DNA of 64,000 nt, from contig JBNGIQ010008328.1 of assembly GCA_049999765.1 (NCBI GenBank), positions 62,001 to 126,000 on the forward strand, given 5' to 3'. Positions 32,710 to 44,462 of this stretch are shown piece by piece. This stretch comes from Phaeoceros laevis. Lineage: Eukaryota; Anthocerotophyta; Anthocerotopsida; Notothyladales. Every line of letters begins with the position of its first letter. Position 1 is the stretch's first letter. The translations under genes were made by a program, and so were the position numbers. The notes below the pieces were generated by a model, which was given only the letters and a program-made list of their open reading frames with translations, was not told the origin of the DNA and searched no databases.

Positions 32710-35619
32710 ATTGGAGCAGTCCTTAATTAGGGTAGGCGGTGGTCGGAACGTCCCGTGGGAGGCCAAGTGCACACTCATAAATGCTCAGGCGGATAGGTGT
32801 GAGCAGCAAAGGTATCCCCTTGGGGGTGACAGTGGATGAGGATATTAATGTCCCGGGGCAGCTCTACAAACAGCTTATTACTTACTACAGTACAAGGTTT
32901 GGCGTTGGTTGTACGACGGCCTACCATTTCGTGAGATAGACAAGCTTACGACCTAGCCTCCGGACCCGGGGGCTCCGACCTGTTCGTAATTACGGGTATC
33001 GGCCCCTTCACGAAAGAGATCCCTAACTATAAGAGACCTATACCTTTATTGGCCCGCGGAGCACAGTCTTCACTTGTTGAAGGCACGAGAGGTCCTGTTT
33101 CTTCCGTAGAGCTTTACAGCTTCCTCGAGAGTTATAGCTTAAAAGATTGTCACCAGGAAGGTTGGAGGTGGTTATGTGAATTGGTAGTCATGTCACACCC
33201 TAGCGAATCAATGGTTTTGAAAGTGGCCAAAAACCAGTGCTAAATAAGGCTGATTATGAGATCAGGAGGCAGATACAGCCCCGTCGTAGCTAATCCTTGT
33301 GGCACTTCGAAATAGTTCTTGAGGCTCCGACCAGAAGGTCTGGAAGCAGGGCACTTCTGTTATCAGCCTGAGTGGACTTCCCTACTGGACCGAAGTTCCC
33401 CTCCTCCAATTGTTCTACCGCGTCCTCCGCTAGCTTGAAAATCCCCCAAACTGGATGTGTCAATCCTTCCTGCCGGTCTGGAAACTTGGGGCCATCTTTC
33501 CTATCAAAGCTGCCCTGACACAGACATCACCTAAGTTATCTCGTGTGGTCAAGTCTATGTTTGCTTTGAGAGCTGGCGCAAACTAACGTATGTAGATATT
33601 GCCACTAGTCGATAGGAGGGCCGTCGAAAGTATAAGCATCCCTGACATAGCGAGCCCAGAACCTCCCGACCAGAGAGTGGTGGGAGTTGATGAAAAGCGA
33701 CTCACTTGTCTTGCAATTTTTAAAAGGAGCTGGAAGGATAGTGCCCAAGGCAATTGGCATGGAGTGATAAGAGCAAGATGTACCCCTAGTATTCTCAAGG
33801 TGAGACCACCTTGGAAAAAAGCCCACACCCCAAGACTAGCAATTAAATCGAGGGCACGCCCAAAGATTACAAAGGGTAATGCGACTGTGACCGCACGTCT
33901 GGTTACTTCCTGACATGGACTGACAAAATCATGGTTCCTCACAGCTAGATTGCCCGACGGGGAGCAAGAGACTGCCTGGTGGCGCCTGCACAGCACTGAG
34001 GGCCTGTTCCGCTAGTTCTGCCCGGAGAGATCTAATCTCCGCATCCATCACGGTAAGAGTGGTAATTGCCGAATCCAAAGCTATTGGGGCATCAGCCAGC
34101 ATGGCGAGGCTGTCCTCTAGTTGTCTGACAAGCCCCGCACGTTGGTGCGAAGTATGCTCCCGACGGATTCGTTCCCGAAAACGGGCTGCACCACGGTGAA
34201 TCCTATTGTCCATCAAACAGTCCACTGTCTCCCAGAAGGCCCGACACTCTGGAGTACCAGGCACAGGAAAACCATGACCCACAACCGGCGGGTTATCAGG
34301 GTTGATGGCGGTGACCATGTTCCTCCTCCGCGAAGGGGTAGTGGGTGGAGTGGTGGTCATGCCACACACTGGCGAAGCAACAATTTTGGTAGGGGCCGAA
34401 TACCGGTGGCAGACAGGGCGTGGAAATGGTCGTCCAAAACTCTCGCAACCAATGCGTGCTCCAAAAGAGGCGGAGAGAGGAGTAGACCTTTGGGGGGAAA
34501 ACTGGGGCCCCGGGTCGTACCGGTTACCTGGGGCCGTACCGAATACCGGCTGGTGTGTGCTCCAATCTTTTAATAAAAGCCTTCATTTGCCGAGTTATAG
34601 TCAGGGATCGTATATTTTGAAAAGTATAAGAAGTGTGTTCCTCTCCATTTACGTAGTTACATTCGGGAGACCTCATACAGGCACTGCCTAGCCAAGTAGC
34701 CATGTGTAGGTAATGAGGAAGAGTGGTTACCCAGAAATAACCTTGCTATAGCCTGTGCGTCCGGGCTGAGAAATAGCCGATATAGCCTGTCCAGACAGGC
34801 GGAGATAGCGTAAACAAAAGTACCAGCTATGTTGACATGACCAGATGGCTCCAGGTCGCTATCCTACCTCGTGTGTACTCCCATTTTTCCGTTGTATTTA
34901 TTCGTTATGATGTGGCCAAGCGGACGGTGGTCACTTAGGCTTGGGCACTGTGAACCCTCCAAGCGGTTAAAAGTTGCTCCTTGTGTATGACTCGGAAGGG
35001 AGGCTATGCCTTCTTACGTAATGCTTGGTGCGGTATGTTCGCTTGACTGGCCTCAGCCTGTGCTCATTCGAAGATACGGAAAGAGCTCCCCATACCTTCT
35101 ATTAATTACTATTGCTGTGTGGTTTACGAGTGATGAAAAAGACTATTTTCTGGGGAACTGGGGACTCTCCTAGCCGTTGGTAGGCGAGGCAGGTTAGGCC
35201 CTGACTGAGAGCATCACCTGTGGATCAAGAAAAAAGCAAGTTTTTGCCAGAGTTACCATAATATGAGCAGAGGATGTGGGTCTTCCTCGAATTTCGATGA
35301 AACGAATAAAAATGTGCTGGAAACGCCTCACAGAAGAGGGTTATGTTTGGAAACAGATCTTGCATCTCCTATCCCCCTATCTTGTCCTCACGTACCCCCA
35401 CCCAATGTTATCCGTCAGCTATGCTCTGGCTATTGTAAGGTGTACGGGTTCAGTGCTCTCAGAACACCTTCTAAGACTTGTAGTTACTGCTCGGAAAAAC
35501 AACCGGAAACTGCTAGGCAAAAGTTAGCCCTAATCATTCTATCATGCTGAAATGCATCTTCTGGATAAAGTCGGAAGGGACAAAACTGTGGCGTGGATGG
35601 AGGTATCCTCTCAGAAGTT
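32710..35619. other. probable transposon-derived DNA with short ORFs
   Basis: No known gene is seen. A minus-strand frame from an ATG at 34360 to 33929 encodes a Pro/Arg-rich start and a helical part (LVRQLEDSLAMLADAPIALD, then AEIRSLRAELAEQAL). I cannot assign it. Segments near 33182-33226 and 34350-34395 resemble each other (TGGTRGTCATGYCACAC start), which suggests a repeat-built region about 1.2 kb apart. Confidence 0.35.
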
Positions 35620-36351
35620 CTACCGAGCTGAAAGCCCCTCGAGGTTGGTAGTTGTGGGCCTTCCGAATGCCACCTGGTCTGATGTTGCAGAGATATCACA
35701 CTGGTGAGCTCCGTTTAGCAGATCACGAGCCCGTGGGTCTATTGTATCAAGCTGTCTTACCTTTGCTTTGGTACTTTTCTCAGTAGAAGTGGCATCACCT
35801 ATATCCTCCTCAGTCTCATCACCATTTGACCAGTGTCGCTGTAAAATTTTGCAGAACTCCCATAATGATATCTGGTGCCAGTTCTGGCCCCCTCCCCATT
35901 TCCACTGTTCCCCCCCCCGGCCTGTTGTCTGTCTGGCCACGTATGAGATCCAGATCTTTCGCGTATCTAGTGCAGTTCCTCCCTTGGCCTCAAAATCCGA
36001 TTTTCGGATGCCATCCAGTAATTCGAGCAAGGCTTCAGCGTGCCCCAATCGGAGGTCACCTTTGTGAAAGGTGCGGGAGTGGACCGAAGCATGAAAGGGG
36101 CTAACCGATGTGTAGCCGCATATTCCGCATGTTGGCAGCTTCAATACTGTACAGTATTGCGTCCGCCGGTGGGCTGGCTTCAGCAACCCCCACAACTCCT
36201 TTTCCACCATCTGAAGTCGAGCAATGTCGTGTGGCAACAGATGAACGGCCAGGTTTTCCCATACAATACTACAGATAGTGGCGAATCGAATTTTAGCTCG
36301 CTTGTTCCTCCAATCGTCGCCCCTGTCGGGCGCTGATGTTGCCTGGAGCAT
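35620..36351 (-). CDS. hypothetical 243-residue protein with a C2H2-like finger
   Basis: A clean ATG-started frame of 243 codons lies inside the transposon block. A possible zinc site reads CGICGYTSVSPFHASVHSRTFH near residues 74-95. A conserved-looking aromatic segment (ISLWEFCKILQRHW) follows near 165. I do not recognise the family. It could be a transposon accessory protein or a captured host fragment. There is no second exon or regulatory signal to support host use. Confidence 0.35.
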   Translation of the reverse strand: MLQATSAPDRGDDWRNKRAKIRFATICSIVWENLAVHLLPHDIARLQMVEKELWGLLKPAHRRTQYCTVLKLPTCGICGYTSVSPFHASVHSRTFHKGDLRLGHAEALLELLDGIRKSDFEAKGGTALDTRKIWISYVARQTTGRGGEQWKWGGGQNWHQISLWEFCKILQRHWSNGDETEEDIGDATSTEKSTKAKVRQLDTIDPRARDLLNGAHQCDISATSDQVAFGRPTTTNLEGLSAR

Positions 36352-37340
36352 GCTGATGGCAAATTCACAACGCCTGGGGAGTTGGCAGCTGTTGAGGCCG
36401 AATTGCAGAAAAGAAACTCAGTCTGGCATTTACGGAGGCCTTTCGCACTCACTGTTTTGGGGGGGCTAATCACGGGTTTGGCCCCTCTTTTCGTGGTTAA
36501 ATAACTAAATTGCGTTCGCACCTGACAAATGGGCCTTTTCTTGCCCAGACTGTTTTAGGTCAATTTTGAGTTTTTAGTGGGGCCAAATATCGTGCCGCCA
36601 ACAAGGCCATCGTAAACTTTTCCGGTCCGAGTGGTTGGCCGTTGGCCGAACACAAGCAGAATGGCCAGATCGGGAGTGCACCGTGTGCAAACTCTTAGCT
36701 CCCTCCTCATGCGCGTGCGCGTGTTAGGTTAGGTTCAAGTTCTTGTTGTGGAAAATAACCGAGACTGCTAATCTAAAGTTAGTCTAAACTGCTAACCTGA
36801 AGTCACTAAAAAAGAGGCAACAAATGAACGGCCAAGTTTTCCCTACAGTGTTGCAGATAACGGTGAATCCAGTGTTTACCGACTTGTTTCTCGAGCTTAC
36901 TCCTGTGACTTGTTCCTCCCTTATTGGTCCGCAGGCATTACCTCCTTAACAGAAAAGGAGTCTGTTGAGCTTCTATTATTCATACTCCTCCTTCTATGCA
37001 TAGGTTTAATGAGGTTTTATTTGCCTACACTGTGCTCTCCATAGGTTTCCGGTCAATGTGTGAGGGTATTCTGATTATGTCGGGCCTTAAGATAGCCTTC
37101 TACCTATCGACCTACAAACTGGTATTGGCCTAGCAGACAGCCCCTGATTAATATCAAGGATAGAAAACCATACAAATTTGATGGAGAAATAGAACGAGTT
37201 TGAAAAGCAGGAGGATAATCCCTGCGTCCCCTCTACTGTATGTTTAATCCGCAGCAACGTTTGGAGTATGCCTATGTTGGTCCAGTTGCATCCCGAAATG
37301 AACCCTTGGAGCCTTTGGATCTGTCTGTGGAAAAGGCCTA
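36352..37340. other. no recognisable gene
   Basis: About 1 kb of sequence without a convincing frame. It ends where the Ser/Pro-rich gag linker reading frame begins on the minus strand. Confidence 0.4.
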
Positions 37341-37349
37341 GTCGGGACC

Positions 37350-38732
37350 TGAGAGCCTGTCTAGGGGAAGAGCGAATAAAAAGGTTCTGGCACTTTTGTC
37401 CGCACCTCCTCTGCGCCCTGGATGGCAAGGTTGGTGGTGGCTCCAATGTGAGAGAAGTTGCAGATGACGAAGAGCGATATGAGCTTGCAGATTTCCCGGT
37501 GGAGAGGGTGGCTGTCAGCGTGTAGTCCTGTGTGCATCATCTGTGGACACCATCAAATTCAGAGCAGCTGACAACCTTTTGTGATGCTCGGTCACAGCCC
37601 CTCCTGCTGCAGCTCTGTAATGCACATTACAGACATCTAAACTCTCAGCAACATCGTATACATTGCGTAAGGTATACTTGTCCTGATGCAAGAAGAATAC
37701 TTTTGTCAAAACCTGAAAATGCACAAAGGGGTCACTTTCAAGAGCTTGCAGATACTTCAACCCAGCCGCCGTTTGGTCAGTAGACCCTGTTGCCTGCATC
37801 AGGTCATCCAGCCTTCGATACATCATTTTCAAAGTTTCACCCTTCTTTCTGCGTTAGTTGGCCATCTCAAGAATCTTATCGCCATTTTTCTCTGGAAACT
37901 CTTTCTCCAAGATGGCCAAGAAAGCTTTGACCGGATCTTCCTCTGCTGGCATTTCCAGAGTGTGCGGAATGCCTTGAACAGCGTCAAGCAGCTGCTCCGG
38001 TGCCAGATCTACCCTTGTGGGTGGTGTGGGCTGCTCCGCCGATGCCACCCAAGCTTCCTTTGCCTCCGCCAGAGCCTAGTCATATGCTTCATTGATGGCT
38101 TGTAGGTAAGCAGGGTTAGGCCGTACTTGCACTGCCGTCAATGCATCAAAGTGCTAATCATGTAAGATTGCAGCTTCTCCAGTCAAGAAAATGCCCATGT
38201 GCTCAAATGCATACCTGGGTGTGAAGATATCGGCATACTTGAACCTCAATTCAGCTACTACCGAGGGGTAGTGAATCCGGAATTCTCTCAAAGAGACGGT
38301 GCCCGGCTCCCCCGAGTACTTCTCGGCCTTCCCTGAAATCCCAGACTTGTGCTCCATGGCAGCGACCTCCGTCCCGAGACACCGAGCCAAACCCAAACTT
38401 AGCTCCGACGGTGGATACCGATGGGCTGCATAGGTGGCCTCATGGTCAGGCAGATTACCACCATCCGTGACATGCACCTGCGCACCTGGCATGCGCAATT
38501 CCTCGAACCAAGTCGCGAACCTGTCTGGTTCCACCTGCTGGTGAGCACCAGGTTGAGGACTCCCGCTCCTGGAGCGCTCCTCGCTGCCAGGGCCACTGGT
38601 TCCAGGCGAAGATGACAAGGACTCCAAGGTTGCGGTGTGCTGCCGTGCACGCCTACGCCTGGCGTGGAAATTCCTCAAGTTTGAAAAACCACGAGTCTTC
38701 AGGTGAAACTCCTCCGATTCCGAGCTGGACAT
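37350..38732 (-). pseudogene. retrotransposon Gag (matrix/capsid-like) with in-frame stops
   Basis: From an ATG at 38732 a single frame runs to about 37515, broken only by stops at 38154 (TAG), about 38075 (TAG) and about 37857 (TAA). The capsid-like part includes VKAFLAILEKEFPEKN, RRKKGETLKMMYRRLDDLM and LTKVFFLHQDKYTLRNVYDV, typical of Ty3/gypsy Gag. After about 37510 a Ser-rich linker continues in another frame (SSYRSSSSATSLTLEPPP) to about 37350. It has the same strand and is in the right order to be the front of the methyltransferase element at 19.6-25.3 kb, whose Gag begins in mid zinc knuckle. Confidence 0.8.
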
Positions 38733-38912
38733 GTTGCTAAGCTGCCTGCATCGCACAGGGTAGCGTAAGTGTTCATGCTGCCCCTACCACCTCCCCAACG
38801 GTGCTGGCCTAGCATACGCTAACCAGCATGTTCAGAAAACGGCAGTCACACACTCAGCCAGTCTGTTGCTGACCAACCAAACGTGCATCAGACATCGATG
38901 CTACCAAAGCTA

Positions 38913-38931
38913 TGAATGAATGAATGAATTT
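38913..38931. repeat. GAAT tetranucleotide microsatellite
   Basis: About four uninterrupted copies of GAAT/AATG lie upstream of the gag-like frame. Confidence 0.85.
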
Positions 38932-39019
38932 AAGTTAACCGCCTGGGGGTGAGCCAACCGAGCAGCAAATATGGCTGCGTACTCGACTCAATCTACGGAC
39001 CCTGCTTTAAGATTTGTGC

Positions 39020-39182
39020 CTTCCTACTTAGCTGCCTACCTAGCTACCTAGCTGCCTACCTAGTTAGCGCATTACTATGGAGGAAGGTAGCTAGGTAGGC
39101 ACCTAAGTAGGCAGCTAGGTAGGCAGCTAGGTAGCTAGGTATGCGCATGCTGATAACTGTGAGATAGGTAGCTAGGTATCAA
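39020..39182. repeat. inverted repeat of CCTACCTAGCTG units
   Basis: The left arm (about 39022-39064) is built of CTACCTAGCTGC units. The right arm (about 39087-39145) is their reverse complement, GCAGCTAGGTAG. Together they can fold into a long hairpin around a 20-base spacer containing GCGCATTACTATGG. A further AGGTAGCTAGGTAT copy lies at about 39165-39179. Confidence 0.85.
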
Positions 39183-40409
39183 TGTGCATGCTGCCAACTG
39201 TGAGCAGCATGCAAGTTTTTGCAATTGAGTGCTCCGCACCCATGCTGGAATTGCCACAGTAGGGTGCTGAGAATTGCGTGTATGTGTGAATGCAAATCAC
39301 AACAATGAGCCAGCTAATTTCCTCCTATATGCATGCTCAAGCCAAAGCGTATCTCAAGCCAGCAGATTGCCAGCGTAGATTAAGATGTCAAGCTCGAACA
39401 GGTGCTGTCGTCCAGCAGCCTTCCTAGAAGAGAAATTGCAAAAACTGCCCGCCTTGGCAGTTGACCTGCCCTAAGAACTCCTTGCAGCAGTCCCGTTAGG
39501 GCTGCCAGCCCGCCTGCTGCCGTTGGCGTCGCCTCCACTTCCAGTGTGACCCAACAGCTTGTTGCATTGAAGATGGTCTTCGCGCGCTCCTCCATGCGTT
39601 CTAATTAAAGCATTCTACCACCGCCAGTAACTACAAGTTCACCCTCCATAACTATAATTACCTAGGCACTACTAAACACTATATGTCCTGCCATGCCAGT
39701 TGTTCACCAAGTGCTGAGTACAGAATAACTGAGTACACCATGACACTTCAAGCTAGTCATGACAGCATTAGTCTACCCTGGTACAGCGTACAACTTTCAA
39801 GATCGTGAGTCACCACCAGTCCACTTGTCAAGGCGTTCATCAAATCCGGGACGTTTTGTGACTCTGAAGCTCAACACTAACCAACCTTCATCCTCGTTCA
39901 ATCGGCGCTTTAGTTTTGTCTAGCTGTCTGTATGTCTTCTGGGGCACAAAGGTTTAGTTGGATTATTGGATATTGACCTGTAAAGTTTCATTAGTCACTC
40001 GACTACCTTCACCAATTTAGGAAGGTTTGCGCTGTTTACACGACCAATTAAAGCAACACTGCAGATAAGGTCACTAAGAATTAACTGTTTAGTAATAAGT
40101 AATTAGAAATTACCAGCGCTAAGCTCAATATGTTTTGGGTTCCAAAAAATTGGCTAGTATTGAATAACTTCATTCTTTGTGAACAGATCTCTTAGGTCTG
40201 TCAACTGTGTTGAGTACTGTGCGAGCATGAGAGCAAGCGAGCAGGTGCCCTAGTACAAGCGCCAAACCCCGAATTGCAAGCGTCAAGCCCGATCAAGGCC
40301 GCAGTAGAAAGGCTTGCGAAGCGTTTCTAGAGATGGCATGAAGAGCTAACCTCATATGCAAGCATAGTATGTGGTGCAATTTTTGGAATCTGTTGGCGTA
40401 CTCGCAGTG
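39183..40409. other. intergenic, upstream region of TAF12
   Basis: No gene is evident. Likely promoter and 5' UTR of TAF12. A CTCGCAG just before the TAF12 ATG could be a splice acceptor, so a 5' UTR exon may lie upstream. Confidence 0.45.
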
Positions 40410-42699
40410 ATGGAGAATTCGCCAAGTCATGTGCCCAAAGGCTTAATGCAGGCGGGTCAGAGACCGCAGTTTCAAGGTCTGAGAGGTCCTCCCGGCAGTC
40501 TTAATCAGCAGGCACTTGTAGCTGCTGCTCAGCAGCAAAGGCCGGGTCTCCAACCAGGTCAGCAAAATCAGCATTCTTCCATGGGACAATCGCCTCATCA
40601 AGCTGCACCCCAGGGTCAGCAGATGGTCCAACCGCACCCTGGGCTGTATTCTTCGGTGCGCCCTATGTATAACCAGTCACAGCAGACGGGCTTTCCTCAT
40701 CATTTGCAACATCAGTCTGCCAGCTCCCCGAGGACGGTAGGTTTACCGGTGACAGGACCTGGTCAGAGTGGAGGGCATCCTTCTATGCTGTCCATGCAGA
40801 GTGCACAGGGACCGATGCCTTCATCTCAGCAGGCCGCACTTCAGGTGAGAGTCTGCGTGTCCTAGATTGTCGTCTGCACCTGTGGTGCTTGGATAGTCAC
40901 AGTGGTCGTGTTACTGACGCAGGCCGCCCGAATGAAGGCCAATCAAGGCGTCCCTACACAAGTACCGTCGGGGAGCTCTGCATATGGCGTGCAGTCAATG
41001 GGAGGCGTGGGACAGGGAAGCGTTTCAATGCAGCAGTTTGGTGGCCCTAGTAACCTCTCTCAGCAATCACTGCAACAGCAGCAGCAGCAACAACAACTGC
41101 AACAGCAACATCAGCAGCAACAGCCACTATGGTCCAACCATTTGAAGCAGTCAAACCAGCAGTCGGTTCCTTCACCATCGTATGCGTCACAGTACATGCA
41201 ACAGAGGCCACCACATGGACAATCTGGGCAGCAGCAACAGGCCCAGCAGCACCAGTCATCTCAGTTGCAGCCGGGATCACAAACTGCAAACTTTTCGGAA
41301 AGCCAGTCGCAATCACTCTCACAACCTCCTCCGTCGCAAATGCAGCAATCACAGTCACAACCCCAGGGCTCACAGTCGCATCCTCAATTTCAACCTGGGC
41401 CTCAGTCTCTGCAACAACAACAACAACAACAGCCGCGGATGCAGACTGCTGCTGCTGCTAAACCTGCTACCTTTACACCTATGACACCTGTGGGCGCACC
41501 AAGTAGCGCAGCACCTAACCCAGAGCGTCGGATTCTTGGCAAGAGGAGCCTCCAGGAACTAGTCCAAACTGTAAGTAAATCTAGGATTTATTTTTCATTC
41601 GAGTGTAGGGCTCTTTGTCATGTGTTGTGATGTTGGGTTGGGAGCCATGTAAGTAAGGAGTGCGTTTTTTGCTGTCACTCAGCAGGTACAGTTCACCAAT
41701 CCTTCAAGTTTGGCGCAACTGACACCTGTTTGCTATCATGTGCTGTAGATTGATCAGAACGAGAGGTTGGATCCAGATGTGGAAGATGTAATGTTGGAAT
41801 TTGCTGACCATTTTATTGAGACGGTATAGAAGTTGCATCCTTCATGGTTTTGCAAACTGCCTCCCAGGATACCAGTATCTTGTGATTTTCTTCTGTAATG
41901 AAGGCGGCACCATGAACTCAACTAGATTTTGGTGTGGGAACTGATTGCTGTATTTCAATGTTGAGCTGTGCATCAGTGTTGTCATGTTTCTTCTAATTTT
42001 TTCTTTGTTTACAGGTGACTCTATTTGCTTGTGAGCTGGCAAAACATAGGAAATCTGATACTTTGGAGGCTAAGGATGTACTCCTCAATTTAGGTGAGAT
42101 TCCAGGTTCATGAGCAAATGAGAGAGCTTTGCTTTGGCCTGATGATCTCGTCCTGGTTAAAGACATTTGGCCACTTGTGTCTTCTCACTAATGTTGTGGC
42201 CGTCCAAGCGCAGAACGCAACTGGCAAATAACAATTCCAGGGTTCGGTGGCGACGAGTATAAAGCATACAAGCGGCCTGTAAGAATCGAAACCCTCTTGA
42301 TTGCCTTGTCGTGGTTTTGGAGGTTATGAATTTTCTGTCGTTCTGTTGAATGCACCTGACAATAAATCCGCTGGTTTTTGCCGACAGATGGTTATTGATG
42401 TTCACAAGCAGCGTCTTGCAATGGTGAGTTCCTCTGCTGACTTGCAGAGTTTTAACCGTTAGTAGCAGAGGTAGAAGGGACAATTTAAGAAGGGTATGAT
42501 GTAGCAAATAACCTGCTTGGAGTAGCAAGACTACTTGAATATTGACGAAGTTATAACTTTTCAGGTTAGAAGATCACAGGCTTCCGGCCAACCCGCAACC
42601 GAGGCAGGGACAAACAGAAGCGGTGCTCAGATTTCGAATTCGACGATGGTGGGCAAAATATATCAGAATGGTCAAACAGCGCCTAGCGGGCCACCTTGA
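40410..42699 (+). CDS. TAF12: TFIID subunit 12 (TAF12)
   Basis: Seven exons join in phase: 40410-40844, 40923-41570, 41749-41823, 42015-42093, 42214-42278, 42388-42423 and 42565-42699, for 490 residues. The first two encode a Gln/Pro/Ser-rich low-complexity region with poly-Gln runs. Then comes ILGKRSLQELVQT, the entry to the histone fold, followed by NERLDPDVEDVMLEFADHF, TLFACELAKHRKSDTLEAKD and RNWQITIPGFGGDEYKAYKRP. These match plant TAF12, the H2B-like fold that pairs with TAF4 in TFIID (and in SAGA with ADA1) in the nucleus. Exons 3 to 6 are very short, as in other plants. No lesion is seen. Poly-Gln length may vary. Confidence 0.96.
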
Positions 42700-43840
42700 T
42701 AGGTGCAGCTGCAGCTGCACTGGTTTGCAAGGCTCGAATTCATTTCAGAAAAAGGATTGGGTGGTCAGTTTTCCTTGCCCATAAGTCGGGAGTTCCACGT
42801 GTTGGTAGTTAGCAATCTAAGAATTGCTTCATGCAATGCCACAGTGTGACAGGACAGAACCGCCAACCCTTTGATGTGGGCCATGAGGCCGGGAATATCG
42901 AAGTGCTAGGGATACGGTTGCGTGGAGGTCAGCGACTCATTCAACAGGCCTAGGCAGCATGGGAGCGGTGTGGGAGTTGTTCCTGAATCAGATAATGCTG
43001 ATACTGGCGTGCCCTGGGTCGTCGTGAGCTGCCCTGCATCTACGGAGGTCAACTGGTGATGGGAGAAAATATCGGTGAGTCTAATGGTCTGACGCTGGTT
43101 TTTTCAGTCCCGACTGATCAAAGTGTGAAAACGGAACTTCAAGTACTTCAGTCCCCAAGTATAATCATGCTGAACGTCAAAATTCTCTGCTTACACGAGT
43201 TACTACTCTTCTAGACTAGTATGCATGCCAACCACAACCACGCACTGCTTCGCCAAAAGGGAGCAACATAAACCCTGCCATGTCATGAACTTTTTACCCA
43301 TGACCTTTTGCTCACTCTGCCTATTTTTGCACATCTTCGAGTTGCTGTTTGCTTTCTTCTACATGCTGTACCCCGGAGGGAGGTGGAAGTCTTTGTGACT
43401 CTTGTCCAGTCGGATAATCAGCCAGGGGATGGAAATAAAAGTAATGTCCAAAGACAAGGAAAGTTAGTGGAGTTACAAAAAATAGATGCCAGCTGATTGG
43501 AGTGGCCAATATGCATAGGAGTGGCCAATATTCATAGATTTCCTCACTCGGGCTTCATATAGGCTTCCCTTAGTTGGACCATAGCTCAAGAAGGAAGATT
43601 AAGGTATATGCATATGCTTCTATATGCTTGGATCAAAGCCAGGTAGTATAAATCCAAGAAAGAGAACATGCTTGACATAGTCATTATTTGAAATATGACT
43701 TAGAAAGCTTATCCCTTCAAGTTTATCCTACTCTATGTGCTTTCGTTGTGCTCCTACAATGGTCAAGGTGAAGAGCTCTAATACATCGAGGTTAAATGAC
43801 AATGTTGCAATTCTTTCCATAATTTTACATTCTCATATGC
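42700..43840. other. intergenic, no gene seen
   Basis: TAF12 3' region, becoming AT-rich. Only short frames are present. Confidence 0.5.
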
Positions 43841-44143
43841 TTAACCCTTGAAAGCCCGGGCACCGAAATGCACCGAAACGCCTGTTACTCACGGCTAGGC
43901 TTTCCCGGTGCGTCGACCCCGTAACGGGGTCGTCAGCACCCCGTTCTGTGTTTGTTGCTTGCTGGCCGCCAGCACCGGCCTCAAATGAAGAAATTGATAG
44001 GTTGATCGGGCATCAGCATGACGTCACCTATCTAACAATACCATATAAAGCAATAAAATATTTTTTCTCATAGGAGAAAGTAGAAAGCATCGTAAACGAG
44101 ACCCAACTGACCATTTTTGGTCGGTTGGGCTCTTAAGGGTTAA
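43841..44143. mobile_element. TTAA-flanked MITE, piggyBac-like (copy 1)
   Basis: The left end TTAACCCTTGAAAGCCC and the right end GGGCTCTTAAGGGTTAA are inverted repeats matching at 15 of 17 positions, and TTAA at each end is the classic piggyBac target duplication. The 303-bp element has no coding capacity. It contains a near-perfect hairpin at about 43909-43941 (CGACCCCGT / ACGGGGTCG) with GGTGC/GCACC outside it. A transposase would have to act in trans. Confidence 0.75.
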
Positions 44144-44462
44144 CCCCTAATGGCCCCATACAGTTTTGTGCACCCGACTCTATTGACTGGGCGCTACGTT
44201 TATGCCACCCTTATTTGAGCCGGGAGAACCCTTTTTAGGCAAGGCTACATCCTTCTCTACACGCCTCTTTAACTGCCGTGAATAATTGTATCAGTAGCTA
44301 ATTGTGGTGTGATCTGTTTTATTTTAATAATTATGACTTGCATGTAGAATTCTGTTTACCCAGCTTCTAAAAAAAAGCACAAAAGAAAGGAGACTTTTTC
44401 TCTAAAAAATGGTAAAATCTCGCAAGCTGGCCAGTAAGGGTTACCTGGCCAATAAGGGTTAA
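44140..44462. mobile_element. TTAA-flanked MITE-like element (copy 2), abutting copy 1
   Basis: The left end TTAACCCCTAATGGCC and the right end GGCCAATAAGGGTTAA are inverted repeats matching at 14 of 16 positions. The left TTAA (44140-44143) is the same four bases that end copy 1. The 323-bp interior is AT-rich and non-coding. Confidence 0.65.

Noticed and set aside
38870-38900. Possible retroelement primer-binding site (GATGCTACCA)
   Set aside because: It is only a short match to a tRNA CCA end, and no LTR end lies beside it.
41047-41461. Frames of about 110 codons in both strands within TAF12 exon 2
   Set aside because: They arise from CAG/CAA repeats of the poly-Gln region read in other frames.
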